The position numbers and the translations under genes are program-made. From assembly GCF_900182665.1 (NCBI RefSeq), contig NZ_FXTL01000001.1, positions 310,001 through 374,000 on the forward strand: a stretch of DNA of 64,000 nt. The letters are read 5' to 3'. Shown one piece after another: positions 47,942-63,693 of this stretch. A model generated the notes under the pieces. That model worked only from the letters and a program-made list of their open reading frames with translations, ran no database searches and was not told the DNA's origin. Within the stretch, counting starts at the first letter, position 1; the number at the start of each line of letters is the position of its first letter. This DNA comes from Propioniciclava tarda. GTDB lineage: Bacteria > Actinomycetota > Actinomycetes > Propionibacteriales > Propionibacteriaceae.

Positions 47942-48849
47942 CACCGACGACCCAGCCCCGGGTCACGGGTGGGAGCCGCCGCATGCGGCTCTCCACCCGT
48001 GACCGAGTCACCGTCGCGCTGATGGTGCTCATCCCGACGGCGTTCGCCGCAGTGCTGGTCTGGCTGCCGGCCCTCGCCACGATCGTGATGTCGTTCTTCG
48101 ACTGGGACGGGTTCGGCCCCTTCACCGAGGCCAAGTTCGTCGGCAGCAAGTGGTACTCGGACGCCGTCACGATCTACCCAGCCTTCTGGCCGGCCATCCA
48201 GCACAACGTGATCTGGCTCATCGTGCTGTTCGGCGTCGCGACGCCGCTCGGGCTCCTCGTGGCCGTCCTGCTCGACCGCGAGGTCTCGCACACCCGCTTC
48301 TACCAGACCGCCCTCTACATCCCGGTCGTGCTCTCGATGGCCCTGATCGGCTTCGTCTGGCAGCTGATGTTCAGCCGCGACCAGGGCTTGTTGAACCTGC
48401 TGTTCGGCACGCAGATCGACTGGTACGGCGATCCGAAGATCAACATCTGGTCGGCCCTCATCGCCACGTCGTGGCGGCACATGGGCTACGTCATGTTGCT
48501 CTACTTGGCCGGCTTGAAGGGCGTCGATCCGTCGCTGAAGGAAGCGGCCAAGATCGACGGGGCGTCCGAGCCGAAGACGTTCTTCCACGTCGTCTTCCCC
48601 GTGATGTTCCCGATCAACGTCGTGGTGCTCGTCATCACGTTCATCGACTCGCTGCGCGCCTTCGACCTGGTGTGGGTGATCAACCGAGGACGCAACGGGC
48701 TCGAGTTGCTCGCGACAGAGGTGACCCGCAACATCGTCGGCGAGGCGCAACGGATCGGGTTCGGCTCGGCACTGGCGACGATCATGCTCGTCTTCTCGAC
48801 GATCTTCATCATCATCTATCTCCGCATCGTCTTGAAGGAGGACCGATGA
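47938..48849 (+). CDS. Sugar ABC transporter permease (MalF type)
   Basis: A 303-residue permease with six membrane segments and the EAA loop near residue 205 (LKEAAKIDGASEP). It overlaps the binding-protein gene by four bases and the second permease by four bases, so expression of all three is coupled. No ATPase is encoded nearby, the same as for the importer at 3.9-7.1 kb. Confidence 0.9.
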   Translation: MTPTTQPRVTGGSRRMRLSTRDRVTVALMVLIPTAFAAVLVWLPALATIVMSFFDWDGFGPFTEAKFVGSKWYSDAVTIYPAFWPAIQHNVIWLIVLFGVATPLGLLVAVLLDREVSHTRFYQTALYIPVVLSMALIGFVWQLMFSRDQGLLNLLFGTQIDWYGDPKINIWSALIATSWRHMGYVMLLYLAGLKGVDPSLKEAAKIDGASEPKTFFHVVFPVMFPINVVVLVITFIDSLRAFDLVWVINRGRNGLELLATEVTRNIVGEAQRIGFGSALATIMLVFSTIFIIIYLRIVLKEDR

Positions 48850-49757
48850 GCACCGCGACAGCGGCGCCGACGGCGTCCGATCTCATCAAGAACGCAAGTA
48901 AGCGGCCCTGGACGAAGGGGCGCATCGCCACCCACGCGTTCCTGGCCACGCTGACGGCGCTGTGGATGGTGCCGATGGTCTACGCCGTCATGGCGTCGCT
49001 GCGCGACTACCAGTACACGGCCAAGAACGGCTACCTGAGCTTCGGTGGCTGGACCTTCGCCAACTACCTGCACGCCTGGGACGTCGGCGACTTCAGCCGC
49101 AAGTTCCTGAACTCGGCGATCATCACGATCCCGGCCGTGATCTTGACGCTGTTCCTGGCGTCGATGGTCGCGTTCGTGATCGCCCGCTTCAACTGGACCT
49201 TCAACATCGTGATGCTGGCGGCCTTCACCGCTGGCAACCTGCTGCCGCCGCAGTCGCTGCTGATCCCGGTGTTCAAGATGTTCCAGAAGTTCGAGGTGCC
49301 GTTCTGGCTCAGCGAGTCCGGCACGCTGCTCAACTCGTACTGGGGAGTGATCGCCGTCAACGTGGGCTTCCAGGTGGGGTTCTGCACGTTCGTCCTGTCG
49401 AACTACATGAAGGCCCTGCCGAAGGAGATTTACGAGTCGGCGATGGTCGACGGGGCGTCCATCTGGCAGCAGTTCTGGAAGCTGACGCTGCCGCTGTGCC
49501 GTCCGTCGCTCGCCGCCCTGGCGACGCTGGAAGTCACGTGGATCTACAACGAGTTCTTCTGGGCGACCGTGCTGCTGCAAAACGGCGACATGTTCCCCGT
49601 CACGAGCTCGCTGACCAACCTGTCGGGGTCGTTCTTCACCGACAACAACCTGGTCGCAGCGGGATCGGTGATCGTGGCCTTGCCGACGATCATCATCTAC
49701 TTCCTGCTGCAGAAGCACTTCGTCTCCGGGCTCACCCTCGGCGCCACGAAGGGCTAG
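48846..49757 (+). CDS. Sugar ABC transporter permease (MalG type)
   Basis: A 303-residue permease, six segments, EAA loop near residue 200 (YESAMVDGASIWQQF). Last gene of the importer operon; a family 2 repeat and a GC hairpin follow before lacZ. Confidence 0.9.
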   Translation: MSTATAAPTASDLIKNASKRPWTKGRIATHAFLATLTALWMVPMVYAVMASLRDYQYTAKNGYLSFGGWTFANYLHAWDVGDFSRKFLNSAIITIPAVILTLFLASMVAFVIARFNWTFNIVMLAAFTAGNLLPPQSLLIPVFKMFQKFEVPFWLSESGTLLNSYWGVIAVNVGFQVGFCTFVLSNYMKALPKEIYESAMVDGASIWQQFWKLTLPLCRPSLAALATLEVTWIYNEFFWATVLLQNGDMFPVTSSLTNLSGSFFTDNNLVAAGSVIVALPTIIIYFLLQKHFVSGLTLGATKG

Positions 49758-49771
49758 GAAGCACTGATTGA

Positions 49772-49830
49772 CCGCTGGCTGAGCCTGGCTGAGCCGCACT
49801 TGTAGGGGCTTCGAGAAGCTCAGCCAGCGG
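49772..49830. repeat. Palindromic repeat, family 2, copy b
   Basis: CCGCTGGCTGAGC and GCTCAGCCAGCGG form a 13-base perfect outer stem with a TTCGAGAAGC core on the right arm. It directly follows the importer operon. Confidence 0.75.
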
Positions 49831-49858
49831 ATGACCTCATCGATCGGTGTTCCGCAAG

Positions 49859-49900
49859 GCTCGCCCCGCCGTCGGCCTACTGCCCCGGCGGCGGGGGAGC
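49859..49900 (+). terminator. Terminator of the importer operon
   Basis: GCTCGCCCCGCCG pairs with CGGCGGCGGGGGAGC imperfectly around a 14-base loop. Confidence 0.5.
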
Positions 49901-49930
49901 CCTGCCATCATCGGTCTGCCCGTCCAAGAC

Positions 49931-49936
49931 TAGAGT
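49931..49936 (+). promoter_or_regulatory. Putative -10 element (TAGAGT) of lacZ
   Basis: TAGAGT ends eight bases before the lacZ ATG, again suggesting a leaderless or nearly leaderless message. Confidence 0.4.
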
Positions 49937-49938
49937 GA

Positions 49939-54364
<4,426 letters not shown>

Positions 54365-54368
<4 letters not shown>

Positions 54369-55351
54369 CGGAGTTCCTGGTAGGCGGTGAGGCATGCAGG
54401 GCATTCGGGGAACGCGTCGGGGTTTCGAGTTGCGACGAAGAACACGCCACACAAAGCTCTGATGGCCTCGCCGTCAACGAGCGAACCTCCGATGTGGCGT
54501 TGGTGGGCGTAATGGGCCATCTGGCCGTATTCGGTGGTCAAGAGCTCGCCCCGCGCGTCTACAGACGTCAATCGTTCGATCTGGGCACTTCTGTGCCCAG
54601 ATCCCTCCATGGCGGAGTAAATGCCACCTGCAACGTCCCAGTCCGGGGCAGGCGGCGCGATGCTGGTCAAGACCCGCCGTTCTAGCTGGTGGTGGAGCCG
54701 GCTGCCTAGACGGCGACACTCCAGGAATTCGACGAGGAAGCAATCAAGCCCATCCTCGATCTCGTAGGTCAGCCGCAGGACCGCGATGGGCGGCTTGCCC
54801 GTGACGGGGTCGGGGAGAGGCCGCTGTCGGGTGGCACCTGCTGGGCAGTCCCTGAGCGATTCAAGACACTCGCGTTGAATGGCGAGTTGCCACCGCGTGA
54901 GCATGTTGGCCGCTGTTTCCGTCTTGAGGATTCGAGCATCGATGTCTCGTGGTTTGAGCTGATCTCGGCCCTCCACTGTGGCGCAGCGGGCGGCGAGGGC
55001 TTGGTAGAAGTCATCCCCATCCTCGTGACCACCTTTCGCGAGGCCAGTGGCGACGACCCATCGGACCCCGTCAGGGTCGGTCCAGATACCCGCGCGCCAC
55101 TGCGAGCTGCGGACCTCAGCGAGCCGCAGTTCGCCAGAGCAGTCGATCAGACCTCGGGGGTGGTCGTTGACCGGCTCGGAACCCAGGATTTCGCGCGCCT
55201 TCTGGAGGATGGGATGGGGAAGCTCCGCGAGGGGCCTGAGTGAGTTCCAGTCAGCTGTTTCGATGAGGCGGCGTGGCCACGGGCTCGACCACCCGTTCTT
55301 GAGGTCGACGAGGACCGCCAGGGTGGGTCGAGCCCGCGGGTCGTGCTGCAC
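54365..55351 (-). CDS. Unknown protein with DUF3039-like zinc-ribbon C-terminus, inside the type I RM operon
   Basis: A 328-residue protein with no overall family recognised. The last 50 residues resemble the small actinobacterial DUF3039 zinc-ribbon proteins (a His-rich AHYAHQRHIGG, then ALCGVFF and a final ECPACLTAY), giving Cys pairs C-G and C-P-A-C. The first 120 residues form a mixed alpha/beta region with RSSQWRAGIWTDPDGVRWVV, loosely like RelE/HigB-type toxins; this is inference. GTG start with AAGGAA ten bases upstream. The stop overlaps hsdM by four bases, so it is translated with the methyltransferase. No GGACGC/GCGTCC hexamer occurs in it. Confidence 0.75.
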
Positions 55352-55399
55352 GTAGACATCATTCCTTACCGCCCCGACAGTGGCGGTACGACGGCTCCG

Positions 55400-55807
55400 C
55401 TACAGCTCGTCTGCGAGTTCGTCTATCGCTTCGCGCTCGATCTGGTTCGCACGGGCGAAGCGCTCCGCGAGAGCGCGACGCTCGGCTTGGCGACGGCGTT
55501 CGAAGTTGACGAGATCAGGGCCGGTGATGCGGCGGTCTCGGCCGACACGATGCGACGGGATCTCTCCGGACTCGAGCAGCTTGTACAAGTGCGTGCGGCT
55601 CATCTTCAATCGGCTGGCAGCTTGCTGTGGGGTCAGCTCGGTGGACGAATCGAGCAACGTGAAGTCAAAACCAGCACTCAAGGACTCGGTCAGAGCCAGC
55701 AGCAAGTCGCGCAACTCGCCTTCGTTCAGACCGGAAGCAAACGACGACAGCTCCTTGAGGTCGTCTGCGGGGACGACAGAAGAACGGACTTCAATCAGGG
55801 CAGGCAT
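55400..55807 (-). CDS. Excisionase-family helix-turn-helix protein, antitoxin-like
   Basis: A 135-residue protein (an in-frame GTG at 55840 would add 11 residues). A MerR/excisionase DNA-binding domain lies at about residues 58-105 (LTPQQAASRLKMSRTHLYKLLESGEIPSHRVG, with R-R-I following), and a charged helical tail ends it. Such proteins are common as antitoxins or as controllers of restriction genes. It starts 129 bases after hsdS and ends 48 bases before the zinc-ribbon gene. No motif hexamer occurs in it, consistent with recent joint acquisition with its neighbour. Confidence 0.8.
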   Translation of the reverse strand: MPALIEVRSSVVPADDLKELSSFASGLNEGELRDLLLALTESLSAGFDFTLLDSSTELTPQQAASRLKMSRTHLYKLLESGEIPSHRVGRDRRITGPDLVNFERRRQAERRALAERFARANQIEREAIDELADEL

Positions 55808-55935
55808 CTCAACTTCTTTCGCATCCGCCAGGCGCACCACCGATTGATGCAGATGCCGCAGATGTCACAGATGAATCTACCGCCTGGGGTGGCGAGTGGC
55901 CAAACTGGATTGCCCACCCTGTGGACACGCCGGCG

Positions 55936-57195
55936 TCAGTCGGCCCCAGGAGGTGCGGCGCTCGCCAGCTCTTCGATGCGGTCTGCGTCGGACGCCGACC
56001 CCGTGAGTCGTCCCGAGAACGCCGCCGCCAGGATGGCGCGGCGCAGGGAGGTCGAACGGGTTCTCGCTCGAAGGAGTTCGTTGGTTAGTCTTCGGCTCTG
56101 CTGGCGCAGCTCTTGGATATACGAGACCACGGCGCTCTGGTCCGCGACAGACGGAACGGGGAAGCTGAGTTGGCTGAGTTTTCGGACGCTCAGGGTGTGC
56201 AGGCCGCTACTCGAACTAGCCACCTGACTCAGCCTCCGCCTAGCGATGGGGGAGTTCCAGACGATCTCGAGGTACTCAGGGAGTAGCCCCTCGCGGGGCC
56301 GAACGCGGATCAGATGGTTCTGGTGCAAGCAGCCTTCAATTGAGCCGTCCCAAACGGCTGCCCTGCCGATCTGACTCGGGCTGCCATTTCCCTCGACGAC
56401 GAGCAGATCGCCCGCACGGAGGCTCAAGCGAGCGACCTCGTCGTCGCTCGCCTCCACGTAGTGAATCTCGTCGAGATTGAGCCCCTCAGCTGTGACGTTG
56501 GCCACACGGAGGAAGGGCCTGGGGTGCTCCCGCGGAGCACGTGCCGGGGTCTTCTGGATGCCACCCTGAATGTCAGCCGTCTGTGTCAACGGCGTCATGG
56601 GCCCGGTGCCCGCAGCGGCCAAGGCGACGGCAACCATCGCCTCCACCTTCTCGAGCCCAGCAGCAATACTGCGCTCGGCCGCGTCGAGGCGGGAGAAGTG
56701 GTCCTCGATGATCTCGACGATCCGGCGCTGCTCTGTCAGCCCCGGAAATGCGATCTGACAGCTGCGGACCTCCCGATCAAGTACCGCCGGGTAACTCACG
56801 CCCTTTTGTAGCGGCAAGACCTGGTCCTCGAACGCCTGTGATTCGACGTATCGATAGAGGAAGTCCGGGTCGAGGTCCGCGTTTGGCCTGAGGACGCAAA
56901 ACCCGGTCGATGCATACTCGCCCCGCAACCCCGGCCCAACGCGAGCCATCTTGCGCAGATAGGGGCGCACAGTCGAATACAGAGTGTCCCCAGGCTCAAG
57001 AACCTGGCGACAGCGGCTCGGCGCCTCCTCAGCCCTAATCACTTGCCCGGACCCGATGGTTCCAGACGGTCCGTCGAGTGCTCCGATATCGACATACTGA
57101 ATCAGCGCCCGGTCCAGGCCGGCTGGGTCCGACTTCTTTGGCGAAGCCGTGACTTTGCCTAAGGCAACTCGCGTCCAACCGGGCGGGGTCCTCAA
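55936..57195 (-). CDS. hsdS: Type I restriction-modification specificity subunit
   Basis: Determines the bipartite DNA target. The 419 residues contain two target-recognition domains, each followed by a conserved helix region: FPGLTEQRRIVEIIEDHFSRLDAAE near residue 150 and FPVPSVADQSAVVSYIQELR near residue 360. The TTG start overlaps the hsdR stop (TTGA), which fixes it. Hexamer density is about three per kilobase, lower than in hsdR and hsdM, so the specificity gene may have been exchanged. Confidence 0.92.
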   Translation of the reverse strand: MRTPPGWTRVALGKVTASPKKSDPAGLDRALIQYVDIGALDGPSGTIGSGQVIRAEEAPSRCRQVLEPGDTLYSTVRPYLRKMARVGPGLRGEYASTGFCVLRPNADLDPDFLYRYVESQAFEDQVLPLQKGVSYPAVLDREVRSCQIAFPGLTEQRRIVEIIEDHFSRLDAAERSIAAGLEKVEAMVAVALAAAGTGPMTPLTQTADIQGGIQKTPARAPREHPRPFLRVANVTAEGLNLDEIHYVEASDDEVARLSLRAGDLLVVEGNGSPSQIGRAAVWDGSIEGCLHQNHLIRVRPREGLLPEYLEIVWNSPIARRRLSQVASSSSGLHTLSVRKLSQLSFPVPSVADQSAVVSYIQELRQQSRRLTNELLRARTRSTSLRRAILAAAFSGRLTGSASDADRIEELASAAPPGAD

Positions 57196-59957
57196 GCGGT
57201 CAACTCCCGGTTCAGGGCGTCCAGGATGCTTTCAGTGTCCGGACCCAGCTCGCGCACCGCGCCGTCCACGCCGCCTCGGTCGCTGAACGGGGTGCCGTCT
57301 AAGTCCTCCGGCGCGATCCCAGCGGAGACGGTGATGACCTCGACGATGTTGTCCAGCCACCAGCGCTGGTCGACGGTGAAGCGGCGTCCGGACTGCTCTT
57401 GGCCCGCGAGCCAGCCGGCGTACCGCGTCCGAACCGTCTCGGCGTAGGGCACGAGCTCGGAGTCCAGGCCGAGGGTGTAGCGCAGCAGCGACACCAGGTC
57501 CGTCAGCGTGTGCCGCGTTGACGGACGCACCTTGCCGGCGTCCACGGCCTCGTAGGCGGCCCAGACCAGGTCCGGCGTCCAGTTACGCGGCGGACGCGCG
57601 ATGCGGTCGGCCAACTCCTGCACCTGCGGGAACGACACCTTGGCCGTACCCCGCAGCCGCCGCGCCTCGTCGATCACGGCGATCGCCGAGATCTCGTCGC
57701 GGTGCTCGTGCAGATAGGCGCGCCACGACTCGACGATCGACTTCGCCCGCCCCGGATCCACCACGCCGTGCGCATCGACCAAGCGGTCGACGTTCACCTC
57801 ATCGATGATCCGGTCGTGGGATCGGCGCAACTCCAGGATTCGCGCGCGCAGGTCCGGGTTGGACGCCAGCGGCGCGACCGCAGCCTCCAGCAGGGCCTCG
57901 ATCGCCGCCTGGGGATCGGACGCCCCCGCCGCGGCCTTCGCCTGGGCGTCCGGATCGACGGCGTCCACCAGCCCCCGGACGATGCCGCGCAAGGGGCGTC
58001 CGGCGACCTCGTCCAACTCGGCACGCTCGGCGACGGTGAGATCCAACTCCAGGGCCGCAAGCCGGGACGCCAGCGTGGCGGCCTCGTCGGCGTCCAACTC
58101 GAACAAGGCGGCCTTCTTGAGCAGGGACTCCAGCGACACCCCCTTGACCCGGTTGAGCGGCGGCTCGACGAAGTCGTGCTCGGTGACTCCGACGGCGTCC
58201 ACGAGGACGAAGCGGGTCTTGGCCAGCGCGTCCGGGGTCACGGACGCGAACGTCGCGGCGTCGATGGTGCGCGCGCCGCGGCCCTTCATCTGCTCGAAGT
58301 ACTGGGCGCTGCGCACGTCGCGCAGGAAGAACACGCACTCCAGCGGCTTCACGTCGGTGCCGGTGGCGATCATGTCCACGGTCACGGCGATGCGCAGGGT
58401 GGGGGAGGTGCGGAAGGCGGTGAGGTGCGCCTCGGCGTCCTTGTTCTGGTACGTGATCTTCGTGGCGAAGTCGTTGCCCTTGCCGAAGACCTCACGCACC
58501 ATGCGGACGATCGTCTCGGCGTGTGCGTCGTCCTTGGCGAAGACCAGCGTCTTCGGCACCTCGGAGCGGCCCGGGAAGATCTCGGTGAACAGGCGGTCGC
58601 GGAAGGTCTGCAGGACCAGCCGGATCTGGCTCACCGACGTGACGGCGCGGTCGAGGTCGGACTTGCCGTAATCGACGTCCTCGTCCAGCGCTTCGAGGCG
58701 CTGCTGGCGGGTGCGACGGTCGAGCTTCGGCACGATGGTGCCGGCCTCGATGGACGCGCCCTGCTCCGAGATCTCGGTCTTGATGCGGTAGATGTCGAAG
58801 TCGACGTTGACGCGGTCGGCCACGGACTGCGGGTAGGTGTACTCCGACACCAGGTTCTGCCGGAAGAACGCGAACGTCTGCTTGCCCGGCGTCGCCGTCA
58901 GGCCGATCACGTGCGCGTCGAAGTACTCGAGGACGCCGCGCCAGACGCCGTAGATCGAGCGATGGGCCTCGTCGACGATGACGAGGTCGAAGGCGTCCGG
59001 GGCAAGAGCCTGGGAATACTCGACCGTGACGGGGGCGTCCGGGGTGAAGGAGTCGAGGGCCTCGTCGTCGGCGTCCGTCACGGTCTGCCCCTTGAGCACC
59101 GAATAGACGCGCTGAATCGTCGAGATGACCACCGAGGACGACTCCAGCATCCCGGCCGACGTCAGGGTCGCCACCGGGTAGATCTCGCTGAAGCGGCGTC
59201 CGTCGCCTGGGACGCGGTAGTTGCCGAACTCGGACGCCGTCTGCTTGCCCAGGTTGTTGCGGTCGACCAGGAAAAGGACGCGCTTGAAGCCCCCGTGCGC
59301 GAGCAACCGGTAGCACTGGGTGACCGCCGTGAAGGTCTTGCCCGCCCCCGTCGCCATCTGGATGAGCGAGCGATCGAAGCGCTGCTCGCGTAGCGACCGC
59401 TCAACGCCGGCGATGGCCTCGATCTGCGCTGGCCGGAGGCTCGTGGTGTCGAGCGGCGGTAGCGCCTGCACCTTCGCACGCCAGGTCGGTCGAGCAGGGT
59501 CCGCGTCGGCGTCCCGAAGAAGGCGCGCTAGCGTCTCGGGACGCGGGAAGCTGAACAGTCGGCGAGCGCGGGCGTCCGGATCGAAGCCGTTCGTGAACCA
59601 GGTCTCGCTGCCGGACGCCTCGAAGACGAACGGGAGGCGTCCATCGCACAGGCGAGCCCGGCGAAGCGCCTCGGGACGCAGACCGGCTGCATACATCGCC
59701 GACTGCCATTCGACACCGGCCAGCGCCGTGCCCTGGGGCTTCGCTTCGATGACCCCGACGACGCGCGTGTCGAGGTACAGCAGGTAGTCGGCGCGACCGT
59801 GGCCGCTCTTCATCGTCGTTTCGCGCACCGCGATGCCCTGGCCGGCGGCCAAGCTGAGCTGCTTCAACGACTGCACCTGCCAGCCGGCGTCGCGGAGCTG
59901 GCGATCGATGATGACCCGCGCCCGCTCCTCGGCGGCGAGGCGGTCTTCGGGGGTCAT
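57192..59957 (-). CDS. hsdR: Type I restriction endonuclease subunit
   Basis: The translocating nuclease subunit. The 921 residues have an N-terminal PD-(D/E)xK nuclease (ADYLLYLDTRVVGVIEAKPQG, residues 35-56), a helicase motor with Walker A GAGKT near residue 205 and motif II DEAHRS near residue 325, and motif VI-type Arg residues near 560. A long helical C-terminus follows that docks to HsdM. It is first in the operon, and its hexamer density is normal, so it appears long resident. Confidence 0.94.
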   Translation of the reverse strand: MTPEDRLAAEERARVIIDRQLRDAGWQVQSLKQLSLAAGQGIAVRETTMKSGHGRADYLLYLDTRVVGVIEAKPQGTALAGVEWQSAMYAAGLRPEALRRARLCDGRLPFVFEASGSETWFTNGFDPDARARRLFSFPRPETLARLLRDADADPARPTWRAKVQALPPLDTTSLRPAQIEAIAGVERSLREQRFDRSLIQMATGAGKTFTAVTQCYRLLAHGGFKRVLFLVDRNNLGKQTASEFGNYRVPGDGRRFSEIYPVATLTSAGMLESSSVVISTIQRVYSVLKGQTVTDADDEALDSFTPDAPVTVEYSQALAPDAFDLVIVDEAHRSIYGVWRGVLEYFDAHVIGLTATPGKQTFAFFRQNLVSEYTYPQSVADRVNVDFDIYRIKTEISEQGASIEAGTIVPKLDRRTRQQRLEALDEDVDYGKSDLDRAVTSVSQIRLVLQTFRDRLFTEIFPGRSEVPKTLVFAKDDAHAETIVRMVREVFGKGNDFATKITYQNKDAEAHLTAFRTSPTLRIAVTVDMIATGTDVKPLECVFFLRDVRSAQYFEQMKGRGARTIDAATFASVTPDALAKTRFVLVDAVGVTEHDFVEPPLNRVKGVSLESLLKKAALFELDADEAATLASRLAALELDLTVAERAELDEVAGRPLRGIVRGLVDAVDPDAQAKAAAGASDPQAAIEALLEAAVAPLASNPDLRARILELRRSHDRIIDEVNVDRLVDAHGVVDPGRAKSIVESWRAYLHEHRDEISAIAVIDEARRLRGTAKVSFPQVQELADRIARPPRNWTPDLVWAAYEAVDAGKVRPSTRHTLTDLVSLLRYTLGLDSELVPYAETVRTRYAGWLAGQEQSGRRFTVDQRWWLDNIVEVITVSAGIAPEDLDGTPFSDRGGVDGAVRELGPDTESILDALNRELTA

Positions 59958-60004
59958 GGCGAGACTGTAGCGCTGGGGCGGCTGGACCCGGATCGTGCCC
60001 GATC

Positions 60005-60048
60005 AAAGTATGGGCGAAGTTGCGCTACTTCCTAGAAAGTATGCGAGA
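60005..60048. promoter_or_regulatory. Repeated AAAGTATG sites between hsdR and the triple RidA gene
   Basis: AAAGTATGGGCGA (60005-60017) and AAAGTATGCGAGA (60036-60048) are direct repeats 31 bases apart, about three helical turns, with GAAGT/ACTTC inverted between. The region is AT-richer than usual and lies between two divergent genes, so it may control either. Confidence 0.5.
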
Positions 60049-60189
60049 CATTATGGCAAGCTGGCCATGCCTGTTCGGCGGTGAGTGCCCCCGCCGGGGA
60101 TCGTGAGCCATCGACTGCCTCACGGTCAGGCGCCCGAGCCTCGGCTCTGGCGGCGCCCATGTCGCAACGAACAACCAGGAGTACCCGCA

Positions 60190-61455
60190 ATGAGCAACTA
60201 CAACGCCGTGTTGTCGCGCAACCCCGTCAGCGGACTGGCCCTCGGCCCGTGCTCGCAGACCGTGGCGTTCTCGCACTACAACCACCTGTCGGCCCAGCTG
60301 CCGATCGACCCCGCCACCGGCAAGCTGGTCGACGGCGACGCCGCCGCGCAGGCGTCCCAGTGCCTGACGAACATCGCCGCGATCCTGGACGGCATCGGGC
60401 AGAGCCTCGACAACGTGATCCGCGTCACGATCTTCCTGACCGATGGCTCGGACGCCGACGCCATCGACGCCGTCTACCGCGGCTTCTTCACCGACTACCT
60501 GCCCACTCGCACGGTCGTGGGCGTGGCGGCGCTGCCGCTCGGGGCGTCCGTGCAGATTGAGGCGCTGGTCAGCTACGGGCTCGGGACGATCCCGAACGCG
60601 CCGCAGGCGAACGACCTGGTCAAGGTCGCGCACAACACGGCGACCGCCCCGCTGAGCGACTCGTCGACCCAGACGGTCGCGTTCTCTCACTACAACAACA
60701 TCACCGCCCAGTTGCCGATCAACCCGGCCACGGGCGAGCTCGTCGCCGGCGGCGTCCAGGATCAGGCTCGTCAGTGCCTGCGCAACGTGAAGTCGATCCT
60801 GGAAGCGATCGACGTGCCGTTCGACGACATCGTCAAGGTCAACATCTTCCTGACCGACCTGGCGGACACCGGGGCCGTCGACGAGGTCTACTCGACGTTC
60901 TTCCCCGACTCGGGCATCGCCCGGACCGTCGGCTACGTTCCCGCGCGGACGGTCGTGCCGGCGTCCTGGCTGCCGCGTGGAGCGTCCGTGCAGGTCGAGG
61001 CCGTCGTGTCGCACGGCGACGGGACGCCCCCGCAGGCCGTCGAGGACCGCCACGGCCTCGTCATCCGCCCGAACAACACCGACGCCGCCCCGCGGTCGGC
61101 GCTGTCGACCCAGACGGTCGCGTTCTCGCACTACAACAACCTGTCGGCTCAGCTGCCCATGGACGTCGCCGGCTCGCTCGTCGAGGGCGGAGCCGAGGCG
61201 CAGGCCGCACAGTGCTTGACCTACCTCGAGGCCGTTGTCGAGAGCATCGGCCACTCGCTGGCCGACGTGGTCAAGGTGAACCTCTACCTCACGGACCTCG
61301 CCGACCTCGAAGCGGTCAACCGCGCCTACGCCGAGTTCTTCCCGGGAGGCGTGCCCGCGCGCCGCGTCGTCGGCGTCTCGGAGCTGCCCGGCGGAGCGTC
61401 CGTGATGATCGACGGTGTGCTGTCGAACGCCGAGGGGACGCCGCCCGTCCGGTGA
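60190..61455 (+). CDS. Three tandem RidA domains in a single polypeptide
   Basis: A 421-residue protein made of three RidA (YjgF/YER057c) domains at about 18-135, 155-280 and 303-420. Each starts with TQTVAFSHYNN-like and QLP, and has a V-x-V-x-x-F/Y-L-T-D strand. Free RidA is a homotrimer that hydrolyses reactive enamines and imines from PLP enzymes, with active sites between subunits. The catalytic Arg (E. coli R105) aligns with R107, R253 and R391. The partner Glu (E. coli E120) is E124 and E270 but D407 in domain 3. Domain 2 carries an eight-residue insertion before its Arg. ATG 60190 follows AGGAG. This looks like a covalent trimer. Confidence 0.88.
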   Translation: MSNYNAVLSRNPVSGLALGPCSQTVAFSHYNHLSAQLPIDPATGKLVDGDAAAQASQCLTNIAAILDGIGQSLDNVIRVTIFLTDGSDADAIDAVYRGFFTDYLPTRTVVGVAALPLGASVQIEALVSYGLGTIPNAPQANDLVKVAHNTATAPLSDSSTQTVAFSHYNNITAQLPINPATGELVAGGVQDQARQCLRNVKSILEAIDVPFDDIVKVNIFLTDLADTGAVDEVYSTFFPDSGIARTVGYVPARTVVPASWLPRGASVQVEAVVSHGDGTPPQAVEDRHGLVIRPNNTDAAPRSALSTQTVAFSHYNNLSAQLPMDVAGSLVEGGAEAQAAQCLTYLEAVVESIGHSLADVVKVNLYLTDLADLEAVNRAYAEFFPGGVPARRVVGVSELPGGASVMIDGVLSNAEGTPPVR

Positions 61456-61710
61456 GCCTTGGTGCCAGCAGGGGAGTCGGACGCCGGTCCGGCTCCCCGA
61501 GTTGGTTTCTGGGTCGCACACGGTACGCCCTGGTTGCGAGCACTCGACCCAGGGGCCGGGGCTTCGTCGACGACCGAGCGGGCGTCAGCGTCGCACCGTT
61601 CGAGGTTCGTCCAGTCATGACTGCAGGTTGCCTCGACTGGACGCCGCTGACGCCCAGGCTCATCGTGGCACGCAAATCAGCTCCCACGTCTACCTAGCCT
61701 CGGCAGGGGT

Positions 61711-61758
61711 GACTGGGTGCTGGTTGTTGCGGTTACCCGGGAGCTTAAGCACCCAGTC
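61711..61758 (+). repeat. Palindromic repeat, family 1, copy i
   Basis: Arms GACTGGGTGCT and AGCACCCAGTC with interior TTGTTGCGGTTACCCGGGAG, between the RidA and aldo/keto reductase genes, whose ends converge. Confidence 0.85.
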
Positions 61759-61784
61759 GGGAGTTCGGCTGGGTGAGCTCTCAG

Positions 61785-63550
<1,766 letters not shown>

Positions 63551-63693
63551 TCAGGGCGCGACTACGAAGAAGAGACGGGATCCATACGGATCTGATACGC
63601 ACAGACGTGCGCTCTGGTGCGAAACCCGCCGCCGGGAGTAGACTGGATGCGGGCGGACCGCCCGGGTCGACGGTTGCCCGGAGGTGTTCGGAG

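Noticed and set aside
60060-60189. A riboswitch in the leader of the triple RidA gene
   Set aside because: GC-rich pairing is possible, but no known riboswitch core is recognisable by eye.
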